Below are positions 52,955 to 62,046 of a stretch of 64,000 nt of DNA, in pieces. Within the stretch, counting starts at the first letter, position 1. The number at the start of each line of letters is the position of its first letter. The position numbers and the translations under genes were made by a program. Source of the stretch: Firmicutes bacterium UBA3930. GTDB taxonomy: Bacteria; Bacillota; Clostridia; Caldicoprobacterales; Caldicoprobacteraceae. The stretch is taken from assembly GCA_002385885.1 (NCBI GenBank), contig DGEI01000042.1, positions 21,821 through 85,820 of the forward strand. Direction: 5' to 3'. The notes below the pieces were generated by a model. It ran no database searches. It saw only the letters and a list, made by a program, of their open reading frames with translations, and had not been told where the DNA came from.

Positions 52955-54040
52955 ATGATTAAATACCGAAAAACCATTGAAAATTTAGAACCCTACAAAC
53001 CTGGAAAACCCATAAGCGAAGTAAAACGGGAATTAGGCCTTTCCGATGTAGTTAAGCTGGCTTCAAACGAAAACCCGTTAGGCTGTTCGCCAAGAGCTGT
53101 AAAAGCAATCGTTGACTGGACAAATGATGCCGCGCTTTATCCCGATGGAAACTGTACCGAGCTGAGAAATGCCCTGGCTTCCAAGTTCAACCTCAGCCCT
53201 TCCCAGTTTCTCTTTGGTGCAGGAACGGACCAGATTTTGGAGATAATTGCACAAACCTATATAAACCCCGGTGACGAGACCATCATGGGCTGGCCTTCCT
53301 TTTCAAGGTATGAAGCTGTAACCCGTATAATGGATGGAATAATAATAAAATTACCCTTAACCGACGATTACCGCCTGGATCTGGATGCTTTCCTGGATGC
53401 CATAAACGAAAAAACACGGATTATATGGGTATGCAACCCAAACAACCCAACCGGTACAATAATCACCGAACAGGAGCAAAGGGAGTTTTTAAAAAATGTT
53501 CCGGAGAACATACTCGTAGTACTGGACGAAGCATATTATGAATATGTGCAGAATTCCAACTACCCCCGAAGCGTTGAACTGCTTAACGAATATGACAATA
53601 TAATAGTACTCAGGACTTTCTCCAAGATTTATGGCCTGGCCGGTCTCAGGGTAGGATACGCCATTTCCAATGAAAATATAATTGCCTGTCTCAACAGGGT
53701 CAGAGGCCCTTTCAATGTTAACGCAGCTGCCCAGGCTGCTGCTGCAGCTTCGTTGAATGACCAGGAATTTGTTCAGGACAGCATAAAAATCAACCAGGAA
53801 GGTAAACAATATTTGTATCGCGCTTTTAAGGATATGGGGCTGGAATATATCCCGGCCAACGGCAATTTTATTATGGTAAATGTGGAAAAGGACAGCCTTC
53901 AGGTGTTTAAAGATCTGCTTTTAAAAGGCGTGATTGTCCGGTCAGGGGATATTTTCGATATGGATAACTGGCTCAGAATTACAATTGGAACCCCGGAACA
54001 GAATACAGTATTGATAAATGCCTTAAAATCAGTATTATAG
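52955..54040 (+). CDS. hisC: HisC-family aminotransferase (likely aromatic aminotransferase)
   Basis: 361 residues, fold-type I PLP enzyme. Key segments are KLASNENPLGCSP (34-46), NPNNPTG (161-167), DEAYYEYV (191-198) and the PLP lysine Lys224 in RTFSKIYGLAGLRVGY. By sequence it is histidinol-phosphate aminotransferase; the location among aromatic biosynthesis genes and absence of his genes suggest that it also or mainly transaminates prephenate, phenylpyruvate or hydroxyphenylpyruvate, as shown for HisC in Bacillus. GGAGG precedes ATG 52955; the longer frame from 52850 lies inside aroB. Confidence 0.92.
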   Translation: MIKYRKTIENLEPYKPGKPISEVKRELGLSDVVKLASNENPLGCSPRAVKAIVDWTNDAALYPDGNCTELRNALASKFNLSPSQFLFGAGTDQILEIIAQTYINPGDETIMGWPSFSRYEAVTRIMDGIIIKLPLTDDYRLDLDAFLDAINEKTRIIWVCNPNNPTGTIITEQEQREFLKNVPENILVVLDEAYYEYVQNSNYPRSVELLNEYDNIIVLRTFSKIYGLAGLRVGYAISNENIIACLNRVRGPFNVNAAAQAAAAASLNDQEFVQDSIKINQEGKQYLYRAFKDMGLEYIPANGNFIMVNVEKDSLQVFKDLLLKGVIVRSGDIFDMDNWLRITIGTPEQNTVLINALKSVL

Positions 54041-54130
54041 AATATTTTATGGGTTTTCGGTGCACAGGCAAGGATTAGCCCCCCTGTAAAGCCGATGTAG
54101 AACGGTAGAACGGCAGAGCATTACGGTAGT

Positions 54131-54256
54131 ATGGCAAAAAAAACGGATATATTATCTCCTGTATCAAAGCATGAATATATAAAACACGGTATTCAAATTG
54201 ATTGGAATACAGTATTTGTTGAAGTTGAAAACGCAAGAAGTATAAACCATATTTGA
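54131..54256 (+). CDS. Possible 41-residue ORF between hisC and aroF
   Basis: An ATG at 54131 opens a frame of 41 codons (MAKKTDILSPVSKHEYIKHG, then 21 more) that ends three bases before the GGAGG of aroF. The upstream ribosome binding site is poor. There are single Tyr, Trp and Phe residues but no run of aromatic codons, so it is not a clear attenuation leader peptide. I recognise no family. It may be a real small gene or chance. Confidence 0.3.
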   Translation: MAKKTDILSPVSKHEYIKHGIQIDWNTVFVEVENARSINHI

Positions 54257-54272
54257 ACGGAGGATGGATAGT

Positions 54273-55286
54273 ATGGTTATTGTTATGAAACCCAGTGCGA
54301 CAAAAAACGATATAAAGAATATTGAGGGAATTCTTAAAAAGCTTGGCCTGGACGTCCATATATCAACGGGTTCAGAACGGACAATTATAGGAGTTATTGG
54401 TGATAAACGGCTTTTGGCCGACACACCCCTGGAGCTTATGCCGGGTGTGGACCGTCTGGTGCCAATAGTCGAACCTTACAAACTGGCGGGAAAAACCTTT
54501 AAACCCGAATCAACGGTAATACAAATTAAGGATGTTGCCATAGGCGGCAAAAAACTGGTCATTATAGCAGGTCCATGTGCCGTTGAAAACTATGAACAGA
54601 TCATGCAGACTGCAAAATTCATCAAATCCAGGGGAGTTCAATTCCTAAGAGGTGGTGCATACAAACCCCGGACATCACCCTATTCATTTCAAGGGCTGGA
54701 AGAAAAAGGTTACAGGCTCCTGGCTGAGGCAGCAAAAGAAACCGGTCTGCTGGTGGTATCGGAAATCGTATCCATCAAATCCATTGAACAGGCAGCAAAA
54801 TATGTTGACATATTCCAAATTGGCGCCCGAAACATGCAAAATTTCCAGCTGTTGCGGGAAGTGGGAAGGACCAAAATACCTGTAATATTGAAGCGGGGCC
54901 TTGCATCCACAATAGAGGAATGGCTGAACGCAGCTGAATATATAATGAATGAAGGCAACTATAATATAATACTTTGCGAACGGGGCATCCGGACTTTTGA
55001 AACATACACCCGCAATACCCTGGATCTCAGCGCCGTTCCTATCATTAAGGAAATCAGCCACCTTCCCATAATAGTAGATCCAAGTCACGGCACAGGAAAA
55101 TGGAACCTGGTAACTCCTATGAGCCGTGCTGCTGTTGCTGCAGGTGCCGATGGCCTGCTGATAGAGGTCCATCCCGATCCGACATCCGCCCTCTCAGACG
55201 GTCCCCAATCCCTGAACTTTGAAACTTTTGACATGCTGGTTGATGAGATATCAAAGGTAGCCAGTATCATAGGACGGGAGTGGTGA
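54273..55286 (+). CDS. aroF: 3-deoxy-7-phosphoheptulonate synthase (DAHP synthase)
   Basis: 337 residues. An N-terminal ferredoxin-like regulatory domain (about 1-68) precedes the catalytic barrel, the Thermotoga type. Motifs are AGPCAVEN (99-106), RGGAYKPRTS (126-135) and late DPSHGTGKW. It condenses PEP and erythrose-4-phosphate, the entry of the shikimate pathway; the N-terminal domain usually binds Tyr or Phe for feedback. I prefer the ATG at 54273, nine bases after GGAGG; the one at 54264 abuts it. Confidence 0.96.
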   Translation: MVIVMKPSATKNDIKNIEGILKKLGLDVHISTGSERTIIGVIGDKRLLADTPLELMPGVDRLVPIVEPYKLAGKTFKPESTVIQIKDVAIGGKKLVIIAGPCAVENYEQIMQTAKFIKSRGVQFLRGGAYKPRTSPYSFQGLEEKGYRLLAEAAKETGLLVVSEIVSIKSIEQAAKYVDIFQIGARNMQNFQLLREVGRTKIPVILKRGLASTIEEWLNAAEYIMNEGNYNIILCERGIRTFETYTRNTLDLSAVPIIKEISHLPIIVDPSHGTGKWNLVTPMSRAAVAAGADGLLIEVHPDPTSALSDGPQSLNFETFDMLVDEISKVASIIGREW

Positions 55287-55290
55287 GATC

Positions 55291-56394
55291 ATGACGTTGC
55301 AAAGGATAAGCATCCTGGGACTTGGCCTGATTGGCGGATCCCTGGCCAAGGCCATCCGGCACAACCGGCCCGGAAGTGTTATTATTGGACTGGATACCAG
55401 GAGTGAGTATCTGGATATGGCTCTAAAGGAAAGGGTAATCCACAAAAGGGCTGCAAGCCTAAAGGAAGCCGTCGCCCATGCAGATATTATATTCCTGTGT
55501 ACGCCGGTAGGCACCATCCCCCCGCTTATAAAAGCAATCGCAAAGGATATACGTAAAGGAACCGTCGTCACGGATGCAGGCAGTACCAAGGCAGCAATCG
55601 TAGAAACTGCAGAACGGTACCTTCCTCCCGATGTTTTCTTCGTAGGCGGGCATCCCATGGCAGGTACCGAACATTCAGGATACACGGCCAGCATCCCTCA
55701 TCTTTTCGAAAATGCTTATTATATTTTAACCCCTCTTGCTTCTACTCCTGCCCAGGTTGTGGACAGTTTAAAATACTTATTATCATCCATAGGAGCCATT
55801 CCCCTGGTTATGGAGCCAAGGCTTCACGACAGAATTGTCGGATGTATCAGTCACCTTCCCCATGTGGTAGCCGCTGCCCTGATAAACGCAGTACAAAACA
55901 TAGACGATCCCCAGCATTTGAAGGAAAGGCTGGCTGCCGGCGGGTTCAGGGATATCACGCGGATAGCTTCTTCAAATCCGCATATGTGGAGAGACATCTC
56001 CCTGTCAAACAGCAATCAGCTTCTGGAGCTTATTGATCACATGATCGACAGCCTGTCAATATTTCGAAACTATATCACAGATAATGATCCCCAGGGAGTT
56101 GAAGAATTCTTTTCCAGGGCAAAAAAATTCCGGGACAGCCTGCCCACCCTGCAAAGCCTGGCACTGGCCCCATATCACCACCTGTATGTTGATGTGGAAG
56201 ATCGTCCCGGAATCATCGGAAAAATCGCATCCCTGCTGGGTGACCACGGCATAAATATAAAGAATCTGCGCATAATCCACAGCCGGGAGGATGAACCGGG
56301 AGGATGCCTGGTTATATCTTTTTCGGATGTACCTTCACTGAACAAAGCCTGTGAAGTACTTACTGCACAGGGCTTCAAAACTTATACAAAATAA
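55291..56394 (+). CDS. tyrA: Prephenate dehydrogenase with ACT domain
   Basis: 367 residues. The Rossmann motif GLGLIGGSLAK is at 10-20; GGHPMAGTEHSGY and the downstream HLPHVVAAAL are typical catalytic-region motifs. A C-terminal ACT domain (about 292-365, HHLYVDVEDRPGIIGKIASLLGDHGINIKNLRII) should sense tyrosine or another amino acid. The enzyme makes 4-hydroxyphenylpyruvate from prephenate. The gene starts 4 bases after the aroF stop. Confidence 0.95.
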   Translation: MTLQRISILGLGLIGGSLAKAIRHNRPGSVIIGLDTRSEYLDMALKERVIHKRAASLKEAVAHADIIFLCTPVGTIPPLIKAIAKDIRKGTVVTDAGSTKAAIVETAERYLPPDVFFVGGHPMAGTEHSGYTASIPHLFENAYYILTPLASTPAQVVDSLKYLLSSIGAIPLVMEPRLHDRIVGCISHLPHVVAAALINAVQNIDDPQHLKERLAAGGFRDITRIASSNPHMWRDISLSNSNQLLELIDHMIDSLSIFRNYITDNDPQGVEEFFSRAKKFRDSLPTLQSLALAPYHHLYVDVEDRPGIIGKIASLLGDHGINIKNLRIIHSREDEPGGCLVISFSDVPSLNKACEVLTAQGFKTYTK

Positions 56395-56412
56395 GCATTC
56401 GGGAGGAAAATC

Positions 56413-57699
56413 ATGAAACTCAGCATAACCCCTGCGAAAAGGCTCGTGGGAGAAGCGGAAATCCCCGGTGATAAATCCATATCCCACCGCTGCATAATAC
56501 TTGGAGCCATAGCCAATGGCGATACCCGGCTGAGCCGTTTTCTGATGAGCAGCGACTGTCTGAACACTATTAAGGCTTTCAGACAGATGGGAGTATTAAT
56601 AGATATACCGGACCCTGGTAGTGTTATAATCCGCGGTGTGGGGCTGTATGGGCTTAAACCGCCCTCTTCCCCCATTGATGCCGGCAACTCCGGCACCACC
56701 GCCAGGCTATTGGCCGGTTTATTATCGGGCCAGAATTTCAGCAGTGTTATAACCGGAGATGAATCACTGCAAAAACGGCCTATGGATCGGATTATCATTC
56801 CTCTCAAAAAAATGGGAGCCGATATAAATACAAATACCTGTGGAAGGTATCTTCCCCTGTCAATCAAAGGAAGCTCTCTTGAAGGAATAGATTATCATAT
56901 GCCGGTTGCCAGCGCCCAGGTAAAATCGGCGCTGGTGCTTGCCACGCTTTATGCAAAAAGTCCCAGCTATATTCATCAGCCGGCAGTATGCCGTAATCAT
57001 ACCGAGATACTTCTCCGGGCCTTTGGAGGCAGGATAGATACCCGGGATAACACAATCATTGCTTATCCCGCCCGGCAGTTGTACTGTCAAAGCATTAAAA
57101 TCCCGGGAGATATTTCATCGGCTGCTTTTCTGATGACAGCCGGACTTCTGGTTCCGGATTCCACGATTATATTAAAAGAAGTGGGTATAAATCCCACTCG
57201 CACAGGTATACTTGATGTTTTCAACCGGATGGGGGCTGACATAACGGTTGAAAACCTGTCAAATTCCGGAGGCGAAATAATAGGAGATATAGTAGTAAAA
57301 ACATCTCATCTGAAAGGAACTGTCATCAGCGGAGAACTGATTCCCAGATTGATTGATGAAATTCCCGTTATAGCCCTGGCTGCTACTCAGGCAGAAGGCA
57401 CCACCGTTATACGGGATGCACAAGAGCTGAAAGTTAAAGAAACCAACCGCATTAACTCAGTAGTCAGTCTGCTTTCCCGTCTGGGAGCAAATATTGAGGG
57501 CACTGATGATGGCATGGTTATACATGGACCTACACCCCTTACAGGAAATACACTGGACAGCTTTGGAGATCACCGGCTCGCCATGACGGCAGCTGTTGCA
57601 GGACTGATAGCCCGGGGAGAAACTACTATAAATGGATGGCAATGGGCAGATGTCTCATTCCCAGGTTTTTATGATACGCTAAAAAAGCTGCAGAATTAA
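56413..57699 (+). CDS. aroA: 5-enolpyruvylshikimate-3-phosphate synthase
   Basis: 428 residues, full length. PGDKSISHR with Lys21 begins the active site, GNSGTTAR is at 91-98, RPMDRIIIPLKKMGADI follows, and DELPVIALAA-type and KVKETNRI motifs appear later as DEIPVIALAATQAEG and ELKVKETNRI. The enzyme joins shikimate-3-phosphate and PEP. GGGAGG precedes the ATG. Last gene of the aromatic operon; aroC, aroE, aroK and pheA are not in the window. Confidence 0.96.
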   Translation: MKLSITPAKRLVGEAEIPGDKSISHRCIILGAIANGDTRLSRFLMSSDCLNTIKAFRQMGVLIDIPDPGSVIIRGVGLYGLKPPSSPIDAGNSGTTARLLAGLLSGQNFSSVITGDESLQKRPMDRIIIPLKKMGADINTNTCGRYLPLSIKGSSLEGIDYHMPVASAQVKSALVLATLYAKSPSYIHQPAVCRNHTEILLRAFGGRIDTRDNTIIAYPARQLYCQSIKIPGDISSAAFLMTAGLLVPDSTIILKEVGINPTRTGILDVFNRMGADITVENLSNSGGEIIGDIVVKTSHLKGTVISGELIPRLIDEIPVIALAATQAEGTTVIRDAQELKVKETNRINSVVSLLSRLGANIEGTDDGMVIHGPTPLTGNTLDSFGDHRLAMTAAVAGLIARGETTINGWQWADVSFPGFYDTLKKLQN

Positions 57700-57721
57700 T
57701 TAAAGGACTCAGCGGCCCGGT

Positions 57722-58381
57722 TCAGGTCAATTGCTGCCGGTATTTTTCCATAAGCACTTTAAAAAGCTCCCCAGGAGTGGGAGGGGTATATGTTATGGCG
57801 TTTGCCCCCGCTTCAATGGTAGCCATTATAGTTTCATCGCCAGGCCCGCCTGTAGCAATAATAGGTACATCCGGCATTTGATCCCTTATCTTTTTAACGA
57901 TATCTACTGTTTTTTTGGCTCCCGAGACATTAAGTATGGTGGCCCCTGCCTCCATCCGGGCTTTGAAATCGGTGTTTTCAGATACTACCGTAACAACAAT
58001 GGGAATATCGATGGTATCCCTGACTGCTCTTATGATCTCATTGGGGATTGGAGCATTTACCACAACCCCTATGGCTCCCTTGAACTCTGCATCCAAAGCC
58101 AGGTTTACTACTCTTTTCCCCATGGTCGTTCCTCCGCCCACTCCACAAAAAACCGGAACATCACCGGCCATCATTATGGCCTGAGTAATTGCAGGCTGAG
58201 GGGTAAAGGGATATACCGCAATAATAGCATCAGCATTTATGTTTTTAATAACGGCAACATCGGTGGTAAATGCCAGAGAACGTATAGTCTTTCCAAATAT
58301 CCTTATTCCGCTGGCCTGTTGAATGCATTCCGGCACTTCAATCATATGGCGCCTGAGAGTTCCTCGTATTTCTTTCGGCAT
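57722..58381 (-). CDS. Predicted TIM-barrel protein of unknown substrate
   Basis: 219 residues. It looks like a (beta/alpha)8 protein of the phosphate-binding type: strands with INADAIIAVYPF, VPVFCGVGGGTTMGKR, AIGVVVNAPIPNEIIRAV, PIVVTVVSENTDFKARMEAGATILNVSGAKKTVDIV and late VPIIATGGPGDETIMATIEAGANAITYTPPTPGELF. The late GGPGDE and AGANAI motifs resemble phosphate sites of HisF/TrpF-like barrels. Clostridial homologues are annotated only as hydrolase-like. I chose ATG 58381, which has GGAGG, over the frame start at 58411. It meets aroA tail to tail. Confidence 0.7.
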   Translation of the reverse strand: MPKEIRGTLRRHMIEVPECIQQASGIRIFGKTIRSLAFTTDVAVIKNINADAIIAVYPFTPQPAITQAIMMAGDVPVFCGVGGGTTMGKRVVNLALDAEFKGAIGVVVNAPIPNEIIRAVRDTIDIPIVVTVVSENTDFKARMEAGATILNVSGAKKTVDIVKKIRDQMPDVPIIATGGPGDETIMATIEAGANAITYTPPTPGELFKVLMEKYRQQLT

Positions 58382-58555
58382 AAGGTTTCCTCCTTTGCTT
58401 ATCAGGTTCAACTGTTATTTTATTTATTTTATCACAAAAATAATGCGCTAAAAATATAGGCCAACAACACGCTAAATGGAATCAGGAAAATCCTGTTTAT
58501 ATCCTGTCCGCAAAAAAGCAGCATTATAATAAACCGTTTGCTAAGGGTTATAACC

Positions 58556-58714
58556 CTATACCCCCTTCACACCCTTTATTATACTGACTATATCCTGTTT
58601 CATAGCCTCGGCTTCACCGCCCGTCATCCTTAACACAACCAGCAGTAATATAATTGCAGCTAATAGTATAACTCCCCATATAATGATATCCTTTTTAAAG
58701 AAAAAAACCCGCAC
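58556..58714 (-). CDS. 52-residue single-helix membrane protein
   Basis: A frame starts at GTG 58714 behind GGGGGTGTAGGAT and ends with TAG at 58556. The protein begins MRVFFFKKDIIIWGVILLAA, has one membrane helix at about 10-29, then a polar segment TGGEAEAMKQDIVSIIKGVKGV that should be an amphipathic helix. I recognise no family. It is the only good frame in the 620-base gap between the TIM-barrel gene and the Spo0E gene; 58412-58555 and 58715-58946 hold nothing else that I can identify. Confidence 0.5.
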   Translation of the reverse strand: MRVFFFKKDIIIWGVILLAAIILLLVVLRMTGGEAEAMKQDIVSIIKGVKGV

Positions 58715-59003
58715 ATCCTACACCCCCTAATCTAAGGTATGCGGAAAAAATTTGATTTAGAATAGCTTGATTTTTATACTGTAAAAAGATATAATTCCTG
58801 TGGCTTTCAAAAATTTTCTTGTGGAAATTGCTCACTGCTCTGGCCCATAACAATAAACATTCCGGGGAGGTTTGGCCAAAAAGGCAGAAAATGCCGTTAT
58901 AAATTGATATATATGGTATTATTTACAATATATACATGTTATACCTATGTCCAGCTGGTTACATAATAAACGTGTTAGCACGAATCGAAGGAGCATAAAA
59001 TAC

Positions 59004-59168
59004 ATGGAACAATTGGAAGAACTAATCGAAAAAATAGAAGCCCTACGAAATTATTTACATGAGCTCATGGAACAAAAAGATATCAACAGTCCGGATATTC
59101 TAAAGGCAAGCCAGCAGCTTGACCAATTTCTGGTTGAATACCATGAGCTGATTAAGAATAGAGATTAA
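59004..59168 (+). CDS. Spo0E-like aspartyl-phosphate phosphatase
   Basis: 54 residues, a two-helix coiled hairpin. The Spo0E family signature is visible in IEKIEALRNYLHELMEQKDINSPDILKASQQLDQFLVEYHELI, with the conserved SQxLD around residues 38-42. Members dephosphorylate Spo0A~P and hold back sporulation. The start ATG 59004 follows AAGGAG by ten bases; the longer frame from 58947 adds a Spo0E-unlike extension. TATACA- and TATAT-rich sequence upstream could contain the promoter. Confidence 0.85.
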   Translation: MEQLEELIEKIEALRNYLHELMEQKDINSPDILKASQQLDQFLVEYHELIKNRD

Positions 59169-59287
59169 TATTAAATGTCCATTAAACTGCTTGCTGCAGT
59201 TCTCTTGTAAAACTATCTCAGGGCGCTCCCTGAAGCCAGTTTGCGCTAAATTAAAATGTCGATACCGTATTACAGGGTATTCCATTC

Positions 59288-59869
59288 TTATCCCTGCACC
59301 ATCGGGACAAACCTGACCGGATAGATCTCTTCCTCTTTCAGTGCTCCTTTTTCTTTGGTGATACGGTACAGCATCTGTATACCGTCCTCCGGCCCCACAG
59401 GTATTACCATTCTCCCGCCCTCTGCCAGTTGGCTGATAAGTGCATCAGGAATCCGGCGCGGTGCGCATGTAACCATAACAGCGTCATATGGGGCATGTTC
59501 CTTCCAACCGTCATAACCACTTCCCAGCTTATAGTGAATATTGCTGTAACCCAAGGATTTCAGTACTTCCTTTGCTCTCAGCTGAAGAGGCTTTATTAAC
59601 TCTATTGTATATACCTCTTTAGCCAGGCGTGCCAGGAATGCAGTCTGGTACCCCGAGCCCGTACCGATCTCCAACACCTTTTCACTGCCTTCCAGCATAA
59701 GAAGCTGGGTCATATAGGCAACCAGAGATGGCTGGGAAATGGTTTGTCCATACCCTATGGGCAAAGGAGCATCGAGAAATTCATTGTGTTGATAGCCTTT
59801 ATCAATAAACCTCCCTCTGGGAATGGAGTTCAGCGCTTCCCATACCCGTTCATCGGTTATATTTCTCAT
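59288..59869 (-). CDS. pcm: Protein-L-isoaspartate O-methyltransferase
   Basis: 193 residues. SAM-dependent methyltransferase motif I is KVLEIGTGSGYQTAFLARL; the isoaspartate-site region is DAPLPIGYGQTISQPSLVAYMTQLL; later motifs are YDAVMVTCAPRRIPDALISQLAEGGRMVIPVG. It repairs isoaspartyl residues in aged proteins, which fits a dormant spore-former. I chose ATG 59869 because AGGAGGG lies five bases upstream; the ATG at 59890 would add MAWRRER and 59932 a lysine-rich leader of doubtful reality. Confidence 0.92.
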   Translation of the reverse strand: MRNITDERVWEALNSIPRGRFIDKGYQHNEFLDAPLPIGYGQTISQPSLVAYMTQLLMLEGSEKVLEIGTGSGYQTAFLARLAKEVYTIELIKPLQLRAKEVLKSLGYSNIHYKLGSGYDGWKEHAPYDAVMVTCAPRRIPDALISQLAEGGRMVIPVGPEDGIQMLYRITKEKGALKEEEIYPVRFVPMVQG

Positions 59870-60152
59870 GCGTTCCCTCCTCCACGCCATGTTCGTCCCT
59901 ACCCCCTTTTTTTTCTTTTTATAGAACATCAAGCAAGTATTTGTCCCATATCTTATTCTGCAGCATTGCTAAATATCCATTCAGCTTTAATATTCATTCC
60001 GTCCTCATTTGATTCCATATACCAGACCTTCTCCCATTATTTAGCCTTCCTTTGGAGTACTGCAAGTTGAAGCAAACCCTGCCGGTTGATATAATAATTA
60101 ATAAAAGATACCGCTATCAAACATGTTATCATCTAATCCGGGAGCTGCGAAT

Positions 60153-60587
60153 ATGAAACCTAAGAAATCCATAAAATCATATATCTATGAAAGAGATAAA
60201 CGAAAATGCCGTTTATGTTCCAAATACCTTAAGTACCAACAGGCAAGCCTGGATCACTATCTTCCCAGGAGCAAGGGAGGAACAGGAGATGTGTTCAACC
60301 TCATATTATGCTGCAAAAAATGCAATAATATCAAAAAGAGTTCCATTCCTGAAGATTTTGAAGAATTAATGATAACCCTGTTCAAAATCGGGGTAAGGGA
60401 TAGAATAATCAAAGCATCCTTACCCCGATTTTCAACCAAAGACATTAACAGTATAACAGAGAGTGTAGACAGGCTTGAAGCAATCAACAATTATGTTGTT
60501 TTCCAAAGCAAAACCCACCGCCTGTATGTAAAAAATAACAGTATAAAGAAAATTATTTACATAGGAAGCAATAATTCTTCCGAATAA
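60153..60587 (+). CDS. HNH endonuclease domain protein
   Basis: 144 residues. The N-terminal half is an HNH nuclease fold: CRLC and CCKKC give two zinc pairs, and ASLDHYLPRSKGGTGDVFNLILCCKKCNNIK holds the catalytic DH and N. The C-terminal half (about 75-144) has no feature I know. The HNH domain is close to those of phage, intron-free stand-alone or restriction-like nucleases; no methylase or phage gene is near. ATG 60153 follows GGGAG; the frame from 60123 has no ribosome binding site. Confidence 0.85.
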   Translation: MKPKKSIKSYIYERDKRKCRLCSKYLKYQQASLDHYLPRSKGGTGDVFNLILCCKKCNNIKKSSIPEDFEELMITLFKIGVRDRIIKASLPRFSTKDINSITESVDRLEAINNYVVFQSKTHRLYVKNNSIKKIIYIGSNNSSE

Positions 60588-60639
60588 ACATCTGTCTCGT
60601 TCAAATACTCCTCATATCTGGAATTATTTCCGCCAGTTC

Positions 60640-61722
60640 TTAGTAAACTTCTTCAATGCTGTATTCCTGGGTACCCAGCCCCATTTTTTCCAGTTCGTTC
60701 AGCTGTACAAAGGGATCCTTTCTGTGTATCCTTTCAAACAGGTGTCCGTGTTCTCCCAGTTCCATGCCCTGAGGCAGTCCCGATGGAATCAGGTCTTCAA
60801 CTTTAATAGCATCCAGTGAAGCCCTTTCAATTGCAACAATGTCCCGGGAAGCAAAAATACCAATATCAGGCACCAGTGAAGGAGTCGTAAGCCCCCAGCA
60901 GTCACACAGTATGGTTATATCGGTAAGAAAGTTGATATAAAACACGTGCCCTGGTTGGAACGTCTTTAACACTTCATCAGTACAAATAGCCATGCCTTTC
61001 TGGAAATCCTCATACCTGTTGTCGTCCATTGCAATAGCACCGGTAGGACATACCTTCACGCAATGCTGACAATAAGTACAATTATGGAAAAATACATTGT
61101 ATTTACCGTCCTCGTCAAAGCTGTTTGCATCATGATTACAGCTTTTAATACAGTCTTCACAGTGTATGCAGAGATCTTCCTCCCAGGTTATTCCGCCTTC
61201 CAGGCTGTGAATCTGCTGCCTGGTCCTGTCGGTAACACAACCCATGGCGATATTCTTGCAGGCACCTCCATAGCCGCAGGCACCATGTCCTTTTACATGG
61301 GACAAGTCTATCATTACCTCTGCATCGTGAATATACCCTCCTACATCAACATTCCTGAAAGTTCTGAAATCAACCGTTTTCTCGTAATAATACTTATTGA
61401 GAAATCCGCATACAGGCACAATCGGCACACCCAGATATTCCTCGGTATAACCCCTGTTTCTCGCCCCGGAAACCATGTGGTCGGCTATATATACCTTTGC
61501 TCCATATTCCTTTAGTTTATCCACCAGGATTTTAACAAACAAAGGATGAATAGTAGAATAGCCAATTCCTCTGCCTAAATGCATCTTTATGACTGTCCAT
61601 TTGTCTTTGACCACATCCTGCATACCCATCCTGTCAATCATCCTGCCAAACTTGGCCGGAAGCGTTACATCGCTATCAAATTTGTCATAATTTACTGATG
61701 TAAATAATACTTTTGAACTCAT
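60640..61722 (-). CDS. DUF362 protein with two [4Fe-4S] clusters
   Basis: 360 residues. A DUF362 domain surrounds a two-cluster ferredoxin insert: cysteines 185, 188, 191, 195 (CIHCEDCIKSC) and 215, 218, 221, 225 (CTYCQHCVKVC, then PTGAI). The segment SHVKGHGACGYGGACKNIAMGC is a DUF362 core motif. Members are uncharacterised iron-sulfur proteins of anaerobes. I chose ATG 61722 (MSSKVLFTS), nine bases after AAGGGGG, over the basic extension from 61776. Confidence 0.88.
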   Translation of the reverse strand: MSSKVLFTSVNYDKFDSDVTLPAKFGRMIDRMGMQDVVKDKWTVIKMHLGRGIGYSTIHPLFVKILVDKLKEYGAKVYIADHMVSGARNRGYTEEYLGVPIVPVCGFLNKYYYEKTVDFRTFRNVDVGGYIHDAEVMIDLSHVKGHGACGYGGACKNIAMGCVTDRTRQQIHSLEGGITWEEDLCIHCEDCIKSCNHDANSFDEDGKYNVFFHNCTYCQHCVKVCPTGAIAMDDNRYEDFQKGMAICTDEVLKTFQPGHVFYINFLTDITILCDCWGLTTPSLVPDIGIFASRDIVAIERASLDAIKVEDLIPSGLPQGMELGEHGHLFERIHRKDPFVQLNELEKMGLGTQEYSIEEVY

Positions 61723-61951
61723 AGAATTTATCCCCCTTCTTCTTTTACGTATTTTATTATGTCTCTGCCTTTTCATCTGCTTGTCATTTGTATCCGGGCG
61801 TACCAGGAGGGTAATTATAAATGAATTGCCATTCCCAGCTTTATTCTATCACAGCAGCAAAGTATCATCAATATCTCCGGAAAGCACACTCCCATTTTCT
61901 TTTAAGCTCCGGAATCAGTAAAAACCGTTTTTTAAATGCAGTCCTTTTTAA

Positions 61952-61984
61952 ACAAAAAGTCGAGGGGGCTTGCTCCCCCCTCGC
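61952..61984 (-). terminator. Terminator of nrdJ
   Basis: CGAGGGGG (61961-61968) pairs with CCCCCCTCG (61975-61983) around a small loop; on the minus strand ACTTTTTGTTT follows. It lies about 65 bases after the nrdJ stop. Confidence 0.88.
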
Positions 61985-62046
61985 ACACTCTTCATCTATA
62001 TGCATATTATTCCCAGATACTTAAAATTCATCATATTCGTGCCTGC

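Noticed and set aside
54131..54256. Attenuation leader peptide for aroF
   Set aside because: The frame lacks consecutive aromatic codons and no terminator follows; kept only as a low-confidence small ORF.
60153..60587. HNH gene as sign of a mobile intron or prophage
   Set aside because: No intron structure, integrase, terminase or attachment-like repeats occur nearby; it looks like a stand-alone chromosomal gene.
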